DNA of 23,168 bases from Phaeoceros laevis. Lineage: Eukaryota; Anthocerotophyta; Anthocerotopsida; Notothyladales. Location: the NCBI GenBank assembly GCA_049999765.1, contig JBNGIQ010007878.1, positions 1 to 23,168 of the forward strand. Reading direction: 5' to 3'. Under the pieces are notes generated by a model. It had not been told where the DNA came from. It saw nothing but the letters and a program-made list of their open reading frames with translations, and made no database searches. Numbering within the stretch: position 1 is the first letter of the stretch; each line of letters starts with the position of its first letter. This document shows, piece after piece, positions 9,425-17,886 of this stretch. The translations under genes and the position numbers were made by a program.

Positions 9425-10651
9425 ATGCAGGGATGTGAAGTACACATGGAGGGAAGTGAAGTACCTACCTCCTCACTTGAAGTACCGAAGGTTGTAGCTG
9501 AAGGAGCTGAAGTACCCAGGAATGTAGCTGTAGTACACATGCAGGAATGTGAAGTACATGTCTCCTCAACTAAAGTACCGAAGGTTGTAGCTGAAGGAGT
9601 TGAAGTACTCAAGGTTCTAGATGAAGTACTCAAGGTAGGAGATGGAATACCCAAGGTGGTCGATGAAGTACCTAAGGTGGTGGATGAAGTACCCAAGGTT
9701 GTAGCCGAAGTACCTGCAGCCACACATGAAGTACTCGAGGGCATTGCTGAAGTACCTGCAGCCACAGATGTAGTACTGAAGGTTGGAGATGAAGTACTTG
9801 CCTCCACACATGAAGTAGTCATGGTAGAGGCTGCAATACTTGTCACACTCGAAGTACCAGGGGTTGAATCAGAAGTACATGCTACCATGGAGATTGGAGC
9901 TGAAGTACCAATGCTGGGCTCCGAAGTACCCGAAGTACCATTACCTAGCTCCAAAGTACCCACAGATGAAGTACCAATGCTGGGCTCCGAAGTACCTGAA
10001 GATGTTGATGCCGAAGGCGGGGATGAGGGTGAGGATGTTGATGTTGAAGGTGGGGATGTGGCAGGGTACTATAGTGCACATGCAGGTGGTGGAGATGCTA
10101 TTGGGGGAGATGCAGAGGCTGAGTACTTGAGCGTAGATGAGGAGTCTAGTGAACTGGAACCGAACTCAGATGATGGGGGTGAAGACCTGGCTAGTGAAGA
10201 GGTGGCTGGTGGTGGTGATGACGTGAGTGTGAAAGGAGGCTTGCCAAATACCACGAAATCGCATGAAATGGACTCTGATGTGTCCTCCAAGTTGTCCAGC
10301 GAATGTGAGGATGAGAGTGAGGATAAGGGTGAGGATGAGGGTGCCAATGATGATGATTCCAGTAGCAAAGATGAGTCCAGTAGCGACGATGATGTGACCA
10401 TCGTGCCTACACCTATTGTTACACCGGCACGCAATACAAGGAGTGGAACTGTTGGGACGAATTTCAACCTGGTGCAGGTGAAGACAGAGCCTATGCCACC
10501 TCCCAGACGGGCCAAACTTTCCACAGGTAGTGCTGTGCTCGACACAACCCCCGAACGTGTGGGTGACACCTTTTCCTTGAGTCAGAATGAGGACATGGAT
10601 GTGGAGCCGACCTCAGGAGGCCGAGGTCGAGGATGTTGGGGGAAACCCTAA
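9425..10651 (+). CDS. Val/Glu/Pro-repeat and acidic-tail protein, C-terminus cut by an LTR
   Basis: A 408-residue open frame with ATG at 9425. The first about 190 residues are degenerate repeats of E-V-P/L units (EVPKVVDEVPKVVDEVP), encoded by the recurring word GAAGTAC. The middle is Gly/Asp/Glu-rich (GGDEGEDVDVEGGD), and about residues 280-330 are strongly acidic and Ser-rich (SSSKDESSSDDD). It is followed by a basic patch (TPARNTRSG) and a run of KTEPMPPPRRAKL. The frame ends GRGRGCWGKP-stop, and everything after GRGRG is encoded by the inserted LTR starting at 10634, so the native C-terminus is missing. No membrane segment or catalytic motif is visible. It is probably part of the same former ORF as 8899-9409. 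Composition suggests an intrinsically disordered, possibly chromatin-associated or gag-like protein; the function is unknown. Confidence 0.4.
   Translation: MQGCEVHMEGSEVPTSSLEVPKVVAEGAEVPRNVAVVHMQECEVHVSSTKVPKVVAEGVEVLKVLDEVLKVGDGIPKVVDEVPKVVDEVPKVVAEVPAATHEVLEGIAEVPAATDVVLKVGDEVLASTHEVVMVEAAILVTLEVPGVESEVHATMEIGAEVPMLGSEVPEVPLPSSKVPTDEVPMLGSEVPEDVDAEGGDEGEDVDVEGGDVAGYYSAHAGGGDAIGGDAEAEYLSVDEESSELEPNSDDGGEDLASEEVAGGGDDVSVKGGLPNTTKSHEMDSDVSSKLSSECEDESEDKGEDEGANDDDSSSKDESSSDDDVTIVPTPIVTPARNTRSGTVGTNFNLVQVKTEPMPPPRRAKLSTGSAVLDTTPERVGDTFSLSQNEDMDVEPTSGGRGRGCWGKP
9437..10000 (+). repeat. Coding minisatellite built on the word GAAGTAC
   Basis: The heptamer GAAGTAC or a one-base variant recurs more than twenty times. 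Early copies lie at 9437, 9458, 9479, 9509, 9530 and 9551, so spacings are 21 or 30 and stay multiples of three. Spacing is irregular but in frame, so the expansion adds E-V-(P/L/H) units without breaking the ORF. Confidence 0.8.
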
Positions 10652-10868
10652 ATACCCCCCTTAGGGTTACATTAGTTAAACGTTGGTTCGACTTCGAACT
10701 ATGGTCACTGCGTAGGTTACTTAGTTAGATAACGGTTATAACCGCCACTAACCAAGGACAAGGCAGCCGGCCATTTATCTTCTTGCTATCATCAATGTTC
10801 CCCTGCGTTCTTGCTACACGCACCGTGCTCACGCTATAAGATCTAATGCAAACCTAGTTTATACAACA
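10634..10868 (+). mobile_element. Copia-type LTR (235 bp), solitary in this window
   Basis: The segment starts TGTTGG and ends ACAACA, giving the TG...CA ends with a 5-bp TGTTG/CAACA inverted terminus expected of an LTR. It is followed without a gap by a primer-binding site. Inside are a short hairpin (AACCCTAA at 10644-10651 with TTAGGGTT at 10661-10668) and a TATA-like CTATAAG near 10834. No second LTR is seen downstream, so the element is truncated, rearranged, or continues in unrecognisable form. Five bases before it are GAGGA, but the partner duplication cannot be checked. Confidence 0.8.
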
Positions 10869-10880
10869 TGGTATTAGAGC
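10869..10880 (+). other. Primer-binding site for initiator tRNA-Met
   Basis: TGGTATTAGAGC lies directly after the LTR and differs at one position from TGGTATCAGAGC, the primer site complementary to the 3' end of plant initiator tRNA-Met used by Copia-type elements. It fixes the orientation (plus) and the end of the LTR. Confidence 0.85.
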
Positions 10881-10901
10881 GGGACTACGCAGAAAGTTGC
10901 T

Positions 10902-11108
10902 ATGGCGGCGCCGGATCACAGACTCATGTACTGGGTGCGTTGGCTGGAGTATCTGGCCCCGTTCCTCGATGAAGAGTTTCAAGTTCTGATTGCTGGCGCC
11001 ATCAAAGGCATTCTGCGGCGGGAGGAATTGCGCAAGCGCCTGCTTGGTTTCCGCGTGATGAGGCAACCACACCGCAAGGTGAAGGTCGTGCTCCATCGCA
11101 GGTTGTGA
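10902..11108 (+). CDS. Short ORF after the primer site, unknown
   Basis: A 68-residue open frame with an ATG 21 bases after the primer-binding site, ending in TGA. It is rich in Arg and hydrophobics (LIAGAIKGILRREELRKRL) and could be the start of a gag-like ORF. I cannot match it to Copia gag and see no zinc knuckle. No protease, integrase or RT follows, so the internal region of the LTR element is absent or unrecognisable. Confidence 0.3.
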   Translation: MAAPDHRLMYWVRWLEYLAPFLDEEFQVLIAGAIKGILRREELRKRLLGFRVMRQPHRKVKVVLHRRL

Positions 11109-11740
11109 AGAACCTACAAGCAGGAGTAAGATTGGTCAGAGGATTGCGTTGCAAGCACTTACGGTGCTGGAATGACGAGGAAGAAGGCTAGCATGGTGGC
11201 AGGGACACTGCCGCACCGAGTACTTACTTGTTAGGCATGGACTACGGGCGCAGTCGGGCTGGAATGCAGCGTCGAGGAAGACAACACACTTGCCCTGATC
11301 AGTGCAAGGCTAGGATACGAGGGCGCCTTTTGCCTGATGAGTTCCCGGCGTACAGGTCATGGCAGTCAGGTTTCTTCCCCGCACAAGCGCATTTTCCACA
11401 CCGTCTGCGTCACAACTATGCACAACAAGTAGAGGAGGTCGGTTATACCAGCAGTCACTGTCCCCGTCGTTTTCCAGCACCTGTACAACACCGGCAAGCA
11501 CCTTGGCCAAGACAGGAGTCACGTCGACCAGCTGAGCGCAGTTTCCTGGAGACAAAAGTTAGTCTAGAAGTTGACATTCTTGCTAGGCTAGTCAGAAACA
11601 CAGAGACATTAGCCATCAGTAGGTCCAAGTTTATGTTTGCAGCACTTAATACAATACGTGTGCAATTCGAGTCCATTAGCAATAAGCTGAATGTATCCGA
11701 GACCGCCAATGTACATCACAAACTTGAACTACCATGTTTT
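11109..11740. other. Region with an unassigned open frame
   Basis: A plus-strand frame is open from about 11228 to 11839, but its last third lies inside the 125-bp tandem array and its composition matches no family. It may be a remnant of the LTR element's interior. Nothing else is recognised. Confidence 0.3.
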
Positions 11741-12310
11741 CCATGGAGTTTTTGTATGGAGCCATGCCATATAGTTCCACAAGAAGTGTCATGTGCTCTT
11801 TGGTATGATTTGTGTACAAAAATTATGCAACAACCCTAAGTGTTTTTGAAATGCTAATAACAAAATCATGTAGCTTTCATGTAGAAACATGCCATATAGG
11901 TCCAGAGGAAGTGTTATGCACTCTTTGATAAGAGCTGTGTAAAAACACAGCGCAAAAACTATATGTAGTCTTCAAATATTTGTGTCAAAACCATGTCGTT
12001 CTCATATGGAACTAGGCTGTATGGTTCCACAAGAAGTGTCATGCGCTCTTTGATACGATTTGTGTACAAAAATTGTACAACAACCATGAGTAGTCTTGAA
12101 ATACTTATAACAAAACCATGTAGCTTTCATGTAGAAAAATGCCATATAGGTCCATAGGAAGTGTTTATGCACTCTTTGGTAAGATCTGTGTAAAAAATGA
12201 CGCACAAAATATATGTAGTCTTGAAATATTTGTATCAAAACCATGGCGTTCTCATATGGAACCAGGCTGTATAGTTCCACCGGAAGTGTCATGTGCTCTT
12301 CCATATGTAA
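11741..12310. repeat. Tandem array, 125-bp monomers in an A-B-A-B order
   Basis: Monomer starts are 11766, 11891, 12016, 12141 and 12266, an exact 125-bp period. Alternate monomers are more alike: A types read GTTCCAC then GAAGTGTCATG, with TTTGTGTACAAAAATT; B types read GGTCCA then AGGAAGTGTT, with CTGTGTAAAAA. The higher-order unit is therefore 250 bp. Four full monomers are present, plus a partial one at each end (11741-11765 and 12266 to about 12310). The array is AT-rich and resembles a small satellite or an expanded internal repeat. Confidence 0.9.
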
Positions 12311-12551
12311 TGTGCATAGAAGTAAAAACATAAAAATAAACAACTTGTATTTTGTGAATAGTAAGATAACAAAAGTTATGTAGACTCTCCGCACAAAATC
12401 CATACGGTTTATGTATTTTTTATATAGTACATCATAAAGCGTTGTGACATGTCCATTATAAGAAATGTAGTATAGATTCTATTCACTTTCATGCACAATG
12501 ACATCAAGTTTAGTGTGCATATTGCTTAAGTTTTTTACAGTAATTTACTTG
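12311..12551. other. AT-rich spacer, no gene recognised
   Basis: An AT-rich stretch directly after the tandem array. No coding content or RNA structure is supported. Confidence 0.4.
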
Positions 12552-12610
12552 TAAATTGTAATCCCTGGGCTGGGATTACAGTTTAAAGGCAATAAGTTAT
12601 TGCCTTTAAA
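12552..12610. repeat. Two overlapping hairpins
   Basis: Hairpin 1 pairs TAAATTGTAATCCC (12552-12565) with GGGATTACAGTTTA (12572-12585), with one mismatch and a six-base loop. Hairpin 2 pairs TTTAAAGGCAATAA (12582-12595) perfectly with 12597-12610 around a single G. The hairpins share 12582-12585, so they compete at their bases. Hairpin 2 is almost a perfect DNA palindrome and could extrude as a cruciform. Confidence 0.8.
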
Positions 12611-13098
12611 AAACTAAAAAATTAAGAAAACTTTAACACCATTTGCGATCCGGTCAGTTTTAACAATTGACCACCTGGAAGAACGCAGTGTCATCTGGGC
12701 TGTAGGGATCAGAAGCAGTGTATCAAGTTGGCAAACCAACATTGAAACAGGAATTTAGGAGTGTTTTGTCAAGTTGCGAGTAACTGGTCACCTCGTCGCA
12801 GCACCGTGCATGTATCTTGGATGCTTAATTAACTGAGCTATTCCCCACAGTAGGTGTACATTGATCTTGCTCTGCGATCATGATAAGAAGTAAGCGCTGG
12901 CATCTGTGGGCTCAGTTCGTATAAGTCAAAATCTACACTCTCATTAGGTGAGACCTAGGTACCTGAAGTGCTTTAGCTAGTTTTGCGACCTTGTCGAGAT
13001 TGACATTAGTTTTCTGTCATGCACAAAGTCAGGTCTTCCTACTCAAGCTATGCATGCAAGGAATCAGGGCACTCTCCAGGAACGGATGCACTGGATAC
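12611..13098. other. No gene recognised
   Basis: Spacer between the hairpins and the orphan exons. I looked on the minus strand for further exons of the xylose isomerase-like gene and found none that I can support. Confidence 0.35.
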
Positions 13099-13190
13099 CT
13101 CAAGTGTAGCTCCCTCTGGCGCTTTATCCCGATCATGGAAGCACCACCATTCCACTGCAAGCTTTTGCAGAAACTCAAAAGCTGCTCGAA
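13099..13190 (-). pseudogene. Orphan exon resembling plant xylose isomerase
   Basis: On the minus strand, an acceptor (GAACACAG) at 13193-13191 and a donor (GAG then GTATCC) at 13098 bound 92 nt. The exon encodes [15 protein letters not shown] then [15 protein letters not shown]. Plant xylose isomerases carry a closely similar FEFL-KLGV--WCFHDRD-APEG-TLE segment, and the conserved active-site His and Asp region is present. The preceding PWED region and the following ESNANLDE region are not found nearby. The splice sites are intact, so this looks like a captured or left-over genomic exon and not a retrocopy. Confidence 0.7.
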
Positions 13191-13338
13191 CTGTGTTCGC
13201 AAAATATAAATAGTTACAGGTCAAGAGTTTCAACACCAGGCCTGAGCACACAGCCACTTTACAATATCTCAGTAGATGAAGAGAACATTGTTTACAGGAC
13301 GAACTCTTGAACAAGAAAGGCAAAAGTTACACACATAC

Positions 13339-13476
13339 CCAGAATTCTGTCCCAGATTACGTCAAAAGGGGCATTAGTCCTAATGCCTAGAGTGTTGGCA
13401 TCGGCGTGAGACCCTGAAATACAGTAACCAGCATTTGCAACAGCAGAGCGAAACAAGGCAGCAGCAGGCGTAGACT
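13339..13476 (-). pseudogene. Orphan exon resembling tRNA dimethyltransferase TRM1
   Basis: On the minus strand, an acceptor (ATTTCAG) ends at 13477 and a donor (CTGG then GTATGT) starts at 13338, bounding 138 nt. The encoded NAGYCISGSHADANTLGIRT followed by NAPFDVIWD resembles the C-terminal part of TRM1 (tRNA guanine-26 N2,N2-dimethyltransferase), where an AGY-SGSH-----LKTDAP--VIWDI segment is conserved. No methyltransferase core is present in the window. It lies upstream of, and in the same orientation as, the xylose isomerase-like exon, 148 bp away. The assignment is by recall of motif, so moderate. Confidence 0.55.
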
Positions 13477-13988
13477 CTGAAATCTGCACTGTTCCTCAAA
13501 TCCACATGTATAGTTCACAAATTCTCCAGCTTGGCATCTTGATATGAGAGCATTCATACAGCAAATGGAAGATGAAAGCTAATCAACTGGCATACCAGAG
13601 CAAACCCTTCTCAGTCCTTCAGTACAACCAGAATAACAAGTACAATGCCCTACCACTGTCAGACTAGAAAAAGGCATGAGTATGCATACCTCAAAACCTG
13701 CCTACTTGTCAAGGACCTAGGTTGGTCCCTAGGTCTCTCATCACTTGTCTACTATTCAACATGTGCAAAAATGATAGTCAACCCTGCAGCTATGGTGTAC
13801 AACAGCACTTGTTGTACAGTCAACAGTGGCATGCACAGCTTTGGTTTTTTCTGCAGACTGTCTCTCTTTCACACTTGGGCTTTCCCGCTTTGGTTGCATT
13901 TTCGAAACAGACCCTGTTACACTGGTCAGCGAGCAGTTTTTTAACAGCTGTCTCTCATGCCGTGACCTTCTGTTTTCATCGTGAGTAG
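13477..13988. other. No gene recognised; small palindromes
   Basis: Spacer between the orphan exons and the retroelement. It contains GACCTAGG...CCTAGGTC (about 13709-13732) and GTACAACA...TGTTGTAC (about 13797-13817). The open frames here on both strands match nothing recognised. Confidence 0.4.
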
Positions 13989-15644
13989 ACAACACCACTA
14001 GGAGATTTTCATCTCGACCTTGTGAAGCTGGGATACAACCACGAAGGCTTTGTAGTCCCATATCCGGGATGCCAGGCAGCACTTGCGTCGATCAACTCTG
14101 CTGATTTTCACCATGAAGTGCAACGCCATGATATGCATTTGGAGATGAACGCTGACGAGTACGGAATGACGGAACCCACACTCCTGGACACGCTCTCCTT
14201 CAACGACTGGTGCCGGCTGGCTATGCTGACAAATAAGGATCCCACGGAGGGTTTGAAACAGCTGCGGCATGTTGAAACCTTGCTCAAAAAGTTTGTGGAG
14301 ACGGACGGTAAACTCGAAGCTTCCTGCACGGAGACCACGGTAAAAATCGCTAAGGCTTGCAAAGTGCCAACAGGAGTGCGTGATCCAGACAGGGCATTTG
14401 CTGCGGATGGGTCTTTTACCCACTCAGGTGTTCAAACGAGCACTGTCCCTGAGGCAGACCAAGAATTTTTGAAGGACTACATGGCTCAGGCACGAGAACA
14501 TGCCACGATACAGAAAAATTCTGCCCCAAGTGATGAGTGCCCGGTTCCCATTGTCCCGCAACGACAGCTTGAAGCCGACATCGCGCACATAAATCACAAG
14601 ATTTGGAGTGGCAGTGGTATCAACTATCTTGCCCCCTTCACGCTTGAGGTTTTGCAGTTGCTGATCGAACTTTCTCCTGAAGAGCTTGTAGATTGTAAGA
14701 GTAAGGCAAACAGCGGGACGCTTGCCTATGCCAAATATAAAGAGCTTGCGCTCAGTCCTCGGCAGAAGCAGTTTGATCCCAAATGCTGTGAGCATAACGA
14801 ATTTATGCTGAGCAAGATCAAGGGCAGCATGAAAACTGGCACTCAGCGCGAGAAGGGCCATGAGCGGAACTGGTGGAATTGGCTTAGGCCTTACATCAAA
14901 TGCGTTTGCGCAGATCTCCATCCTAAGGACGGCCGTGCACTCTGTCCAGGTCAGATCGTTTGGTTTGACCAAGCTCTCTGGTACATGCTGCAACATCTTG
15001 AGGAATTTTTCCTAACCTAAGCTTAGCCACGCAATGGGCTGCTCTCGTTGTCTGGATGAACACCAGCAACAATCGAGACATCACAAAAGCTCACATCAAT
15101 TTCATGTTTGTGCGAGAAAAATGATCACTGCTGCCAAGGAGTACGCAGGTGATTGCACGAAGAGGATCCTTGCTTCTGACCCTGGCTTTGCTGCAAGGTT
15201 CATAGAAAAGATATCAAACCGCCAGCGTTTACGAAGGATGCAGACAAGAAGGCGGTTATGGCCGAGAGAGCTCAAAAACGCCCGTATGGTGGAAAAAGGA
15301 CCAGGTCAGAAGGCGAGCAGCCCTACCAGCGCCCATCAGGCAGCAGGGGACGAACCGACAGTCCATACCTCTCGAAATTCGCATACAATTCAGGATCTGC
15401 TATGAACCGGGGTCGGGATCACAGGAATTACAGCGGCACGATGGAAAGATTTGTGGTGCCGGACGCCCGACCACCACTGCCTTCTGCTGCAAGCGCTGGC
15501 CACACAAATTCCGATGCGACCCCTGCTGGATCTTCAATCGAGCTCACAGATCAGCCGGAATCTGTGAACTCCATCACTCCACGAATTGCCAGCCGGACTG
15601 CCGACATGGACCCTGAGGATTCGCTCATTACCAAGCTTTGGTGA
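13989..15644 (+). pseudogene. Gag-like ORF1 of the retroelement, with three frame changes
   Basis: The main frame is open from 13989 to a TAA at 15018-15020 and reads through LDTLSFNDWCRLAMLTNK, HINHKIWSGSGINYLAPF and ERNWWNWLRPYIKCVCADLH. Coding text then continues in a second frame to about 15118 (NLSLATQWAALVVWMNTSNN), a third frame from 15121 (ITAAKEYAGDCTKRILASDP), and returns to the first from about 15207 (KPPAFTKDADKKAVMAERAQ) to the TGA at 15642-15644. The C-terminal part is basic and Arg/Gly/Ser/Pro-rich, as in RNA-binding gag tails, but has no CCHC knuckle. The shifts lie at short T or A runs. The first in-frame ATG is well inside the frame, so the true start is unclear. Function inferred only from position before the RT. 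Confidence 0.5.
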
Positions 15645-15797
15645 CGGTTTCTAGGTCAGGATGTCTTCCTCGTCTTTTTTTCTTACCTGAAAAATGCCTG
15701 CTGCTGTCTCCTTGTTTAGATCCCTGGAATGGAGACATCGTGCTGCCAAAAAGACTCTTGAAAGTGGAAAACGAAACCTGGATGCTAGAGAAAGTGA
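15645..15797 (+). other. Gap between ORF1 and RT: intron-like or decayed
   Basis: Reads TTTG then GTGACGG at the left and CTCCTTGTTTAG then ATCCCTGG at about 15710-15720. It thus looks like a possible 75-nt intron, after which a frame is open to a TGA at about 15814. The RT frame takes over near 15798. This could equally be an intergenic spacer between two ORFs with a frameshift. Confidence 0.3.
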
Positions 15798-17886
15798 AAC
15801 CTGAAGACTGCTGAATTTGTGCACACCAAATATGTGAATCGCTGCATGGAGGAACTGCCCATCAGAACTTTGATGGAATTCGGTACTGATTTGTTGGATT
15901 CTGCTGTGACAGAGCTCTTAAAATGCATTACATATGGGTGGCGTTTTGATAGTAACATCAAAACACATGTCTACGAACCGAGAGAGGTATTCATAGGTTT
16001 CTCCTTTGAGGTAGATAGGGTGCCCACATGTGGTTGCAGCGATTTCAAAAGGTTCCTGAAGTTTTTGGATACCAATACGATCACAAAAAATTCTGCTGCT
16101 GCACAAGCTGCTAACCTGATGCATGTTCACACAGCTGATACTAGTCTGGTGCGACATGCGGATTTAAGGAGGATGTTACAGCGAGGACTAAACCATATCC
16201 CACAGATGCCTTCACTGTGGAAGCCAGCAGTCCTGGCAGTTCTGGATTCATTCAAGCAAACGCTCTGCATCCTAGCCAAGCTTGGCCACAGCTTCAGCTA
16301 TGGAGAGGTGTCCAGTGCATCCTGGCAGCTGCAGGAATCTATGTTACAGTAGGCTTAGAATGGCTAGCAAGAAGTCCCGTTGGAAAAGGTATGCGCCTCC
16401 TATTTTTGATAAGATAGAAGTGCTTGATGAGTTAAGCTGGCTGCAAAAGCATGTATATTTTTCTGGCCTGGACAAGGCAAGCATCACCGTGTGCTTTGAG
16501 TGTATTCAGCATGTCTGTGCACTAGCTGCTAAAAGACTTGCCGAAAAAGACTTCACTCCTTGCAAACATGACCACAACTGGTTGACAGTCGGACAACTAG
16601 TAAACGATTTATAGGATGCTTTGTTGGACTTGCTACAGACCTGAATTAGGTCTACCATACCTGATGGGAACAATCAAACAACATAAACAAAAGCATCGTT
16701 GGCTTACTAATGCACACGAATGCATTTTTTCAAATCTAGCTAACCTACTCACCCATGCTACAAACCTATTACTACATGTCCTACAAGATTGGACTGCAGA
16801 CCTACAAAAGGGTTATAAAAACTTCTTGAAAGTAGACACCTCTCTATTCTGGATAACAAATTCAGCAATAGAAGTGGCCTTAAACCTGCCAACAAAAATA
16901 AATGCTATTTTTGTTGCGAATATCACAAGATGCTATGAGGCCATCCCTACATGCAGGGAAGATGCATTATCAGGTGCTATTGAGTTTTGTATCAAACAAG
17001 CATTCCACTACATTGCTACGCAAACTACCACCTCAAGCCTTTTGTGTGTGAAATATGAATGTGAAAAAGATACTTTCACACGTGCAAAGTGGTGCAAAAA
17101 TATCCCCGAGACAAAAGATGGTTTTTGGATTGCACTCACTCAAGAGAAACTCCTCAAACTACATCTTTGGCTCATGCAAAATTGCATTGTCCAACTTGGA
17201 GACCGAGCATGGAAAGAAACCTCAGGAATTCCGATGGGTTTCTCTTGCTCTCCTCTATGGTGCAACCTTTATTTTTTCTACTATGAATGCAAATTGATAC
17301 AAAGGTTAGCCCGGCTTGGACGCGTGGACCTTTTGACACAATTCCAATTTGCCAAACGTTACATGGATGACATCTGTTGGCTCAATTGCCCTCTTGCCAT
17401 GAAGTTTTTAAACCCAATCAAGAAAGGTCACATGACAATCCTTTTTGGATTTACCCGCTCCATATAGTGCAAATAGAGCAAGAGATTCATGATTCCTACA
17501 TCAACGATGATGGACTCTCAATCGGCAAATCAGCACATTTCCTCAACATGCAAATTGACATAGTTGACCCAATCATGGGATTTTACAAAACATACAAGTT
17601 CGACAAAAGGAGGAAATTGCCCTTCAAGTATACACAATACATTTACTTGGACTCCAATCGTCCGATGAGACAAGCATACAATGTCATCATTTCTCAAGTT
17701 TTTCCGATACTCTATGTATCAAGTGAAGCCGGATTAGCATACAAGGAACTTCTAATCCTTGTCAAAAGCTTTGAAGACAATGGTTTGAAAATGGAAAAGC
17801 TACTCTATATTATGAAAAGAAACTTGAAGCTAGAAACCTTCCCCGGATTGAGATTTTCAATCGAGGAACTTGTAAATATGTTTTGA
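15798..17886 (+). pseudogene. Reverse transcriptase, frameshifted, catalytic Asp of motif A lost
   Basis: Four pieces in three frames. Piece 1 (15798-16352) contains a segment before the fingers, RMLQRGLNHIPQMP. Piece 2 (about 16366-16614) has DELSWLQKHVYFSGLDKAS. Piece 3 (about 16646-17430) has the fingers LPYLMGTIKQHKQKHRWLTN, motif A IFVANITRCYEAIP, motif B GIPMGFSCSPLWCNLYFFYY, and motif C KRYMDDICWLN at about 17354-17386. Piece 4 (about 17429-17886) has the thumb-side text NPFWIYPL, FDKRRKLPFKYTQYI and SNRP. Motif C keeps its Asp pair. Motif A has Asn (AAT, 16919-16921) where an Asp is required for metal binding, so this copy should be inactive even if the frames were whole. The GLN-IP and GLDKA segments recall Penelope-like RTs, but motif B differs from the usual form. 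Confidence 0.75.

Larger units (their letters stand above)
13989..17886 (+). mobile_element. Decayed retroelement: gag-like ORF plus unusual reverse transcriptase
   Basis: A first, long open frame of gag-like character (13989-15644, several frames) is followed by a reverse transcriptase (about 15798-17886, several frames), both on plus. No integrase, RNase H, tyrosine recombinase, apurinic endonuclease or GIY-YIG domain was recognised, and no LTRs flank it. RT features (a GLNHIP-like motif before the fingers and a GLDKAS segment) recall Penelope-like elements, but I cannot settle the family by eye. The ends are set by coding content only; true termini may extend further. Confidence 0.6.

Noticed and set aside
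9406-9963. Minus-strand Ser/Thr-rich open frame (GTS repeats)
   Set aside because: It is the antisense shadow of the GAAGTAC coding repeat; the low-complexity text gives open frames on both strands.
10644-10668. Telomere-like AACCCTAA / TTAGGGTT
   Set aside because: Single copies in opposite orientation forming a small hairpin inside the LTR, not a telomeric array.
11766-12310. Possible CRISPR-like array
   Set aside because: The repeats are long contiguous 125-bp monomers without unique spacers, in a plant nuclear context; it is a tandem satellite.
12002-12403. Hydrophobic minus-strand open frame resembling a membrane protein
   Set aside because: It lies in the AT-rich tandem array, and the Phe/Tyr/Leu richness comes from base composition; it repeats with the monomer.
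13645-13988. Open frames on plus before the retroelement
   Set aside because: No conserved motif in any frame, and strongly conflicting frames on both strands.
17355-17376. Telomerase reverse transcriptase
   Set aside because: Motif B and C contexts (GIPMGFSCSP, RYMDDI) do not resemble TERT and no TERT-specific T motif was seen.
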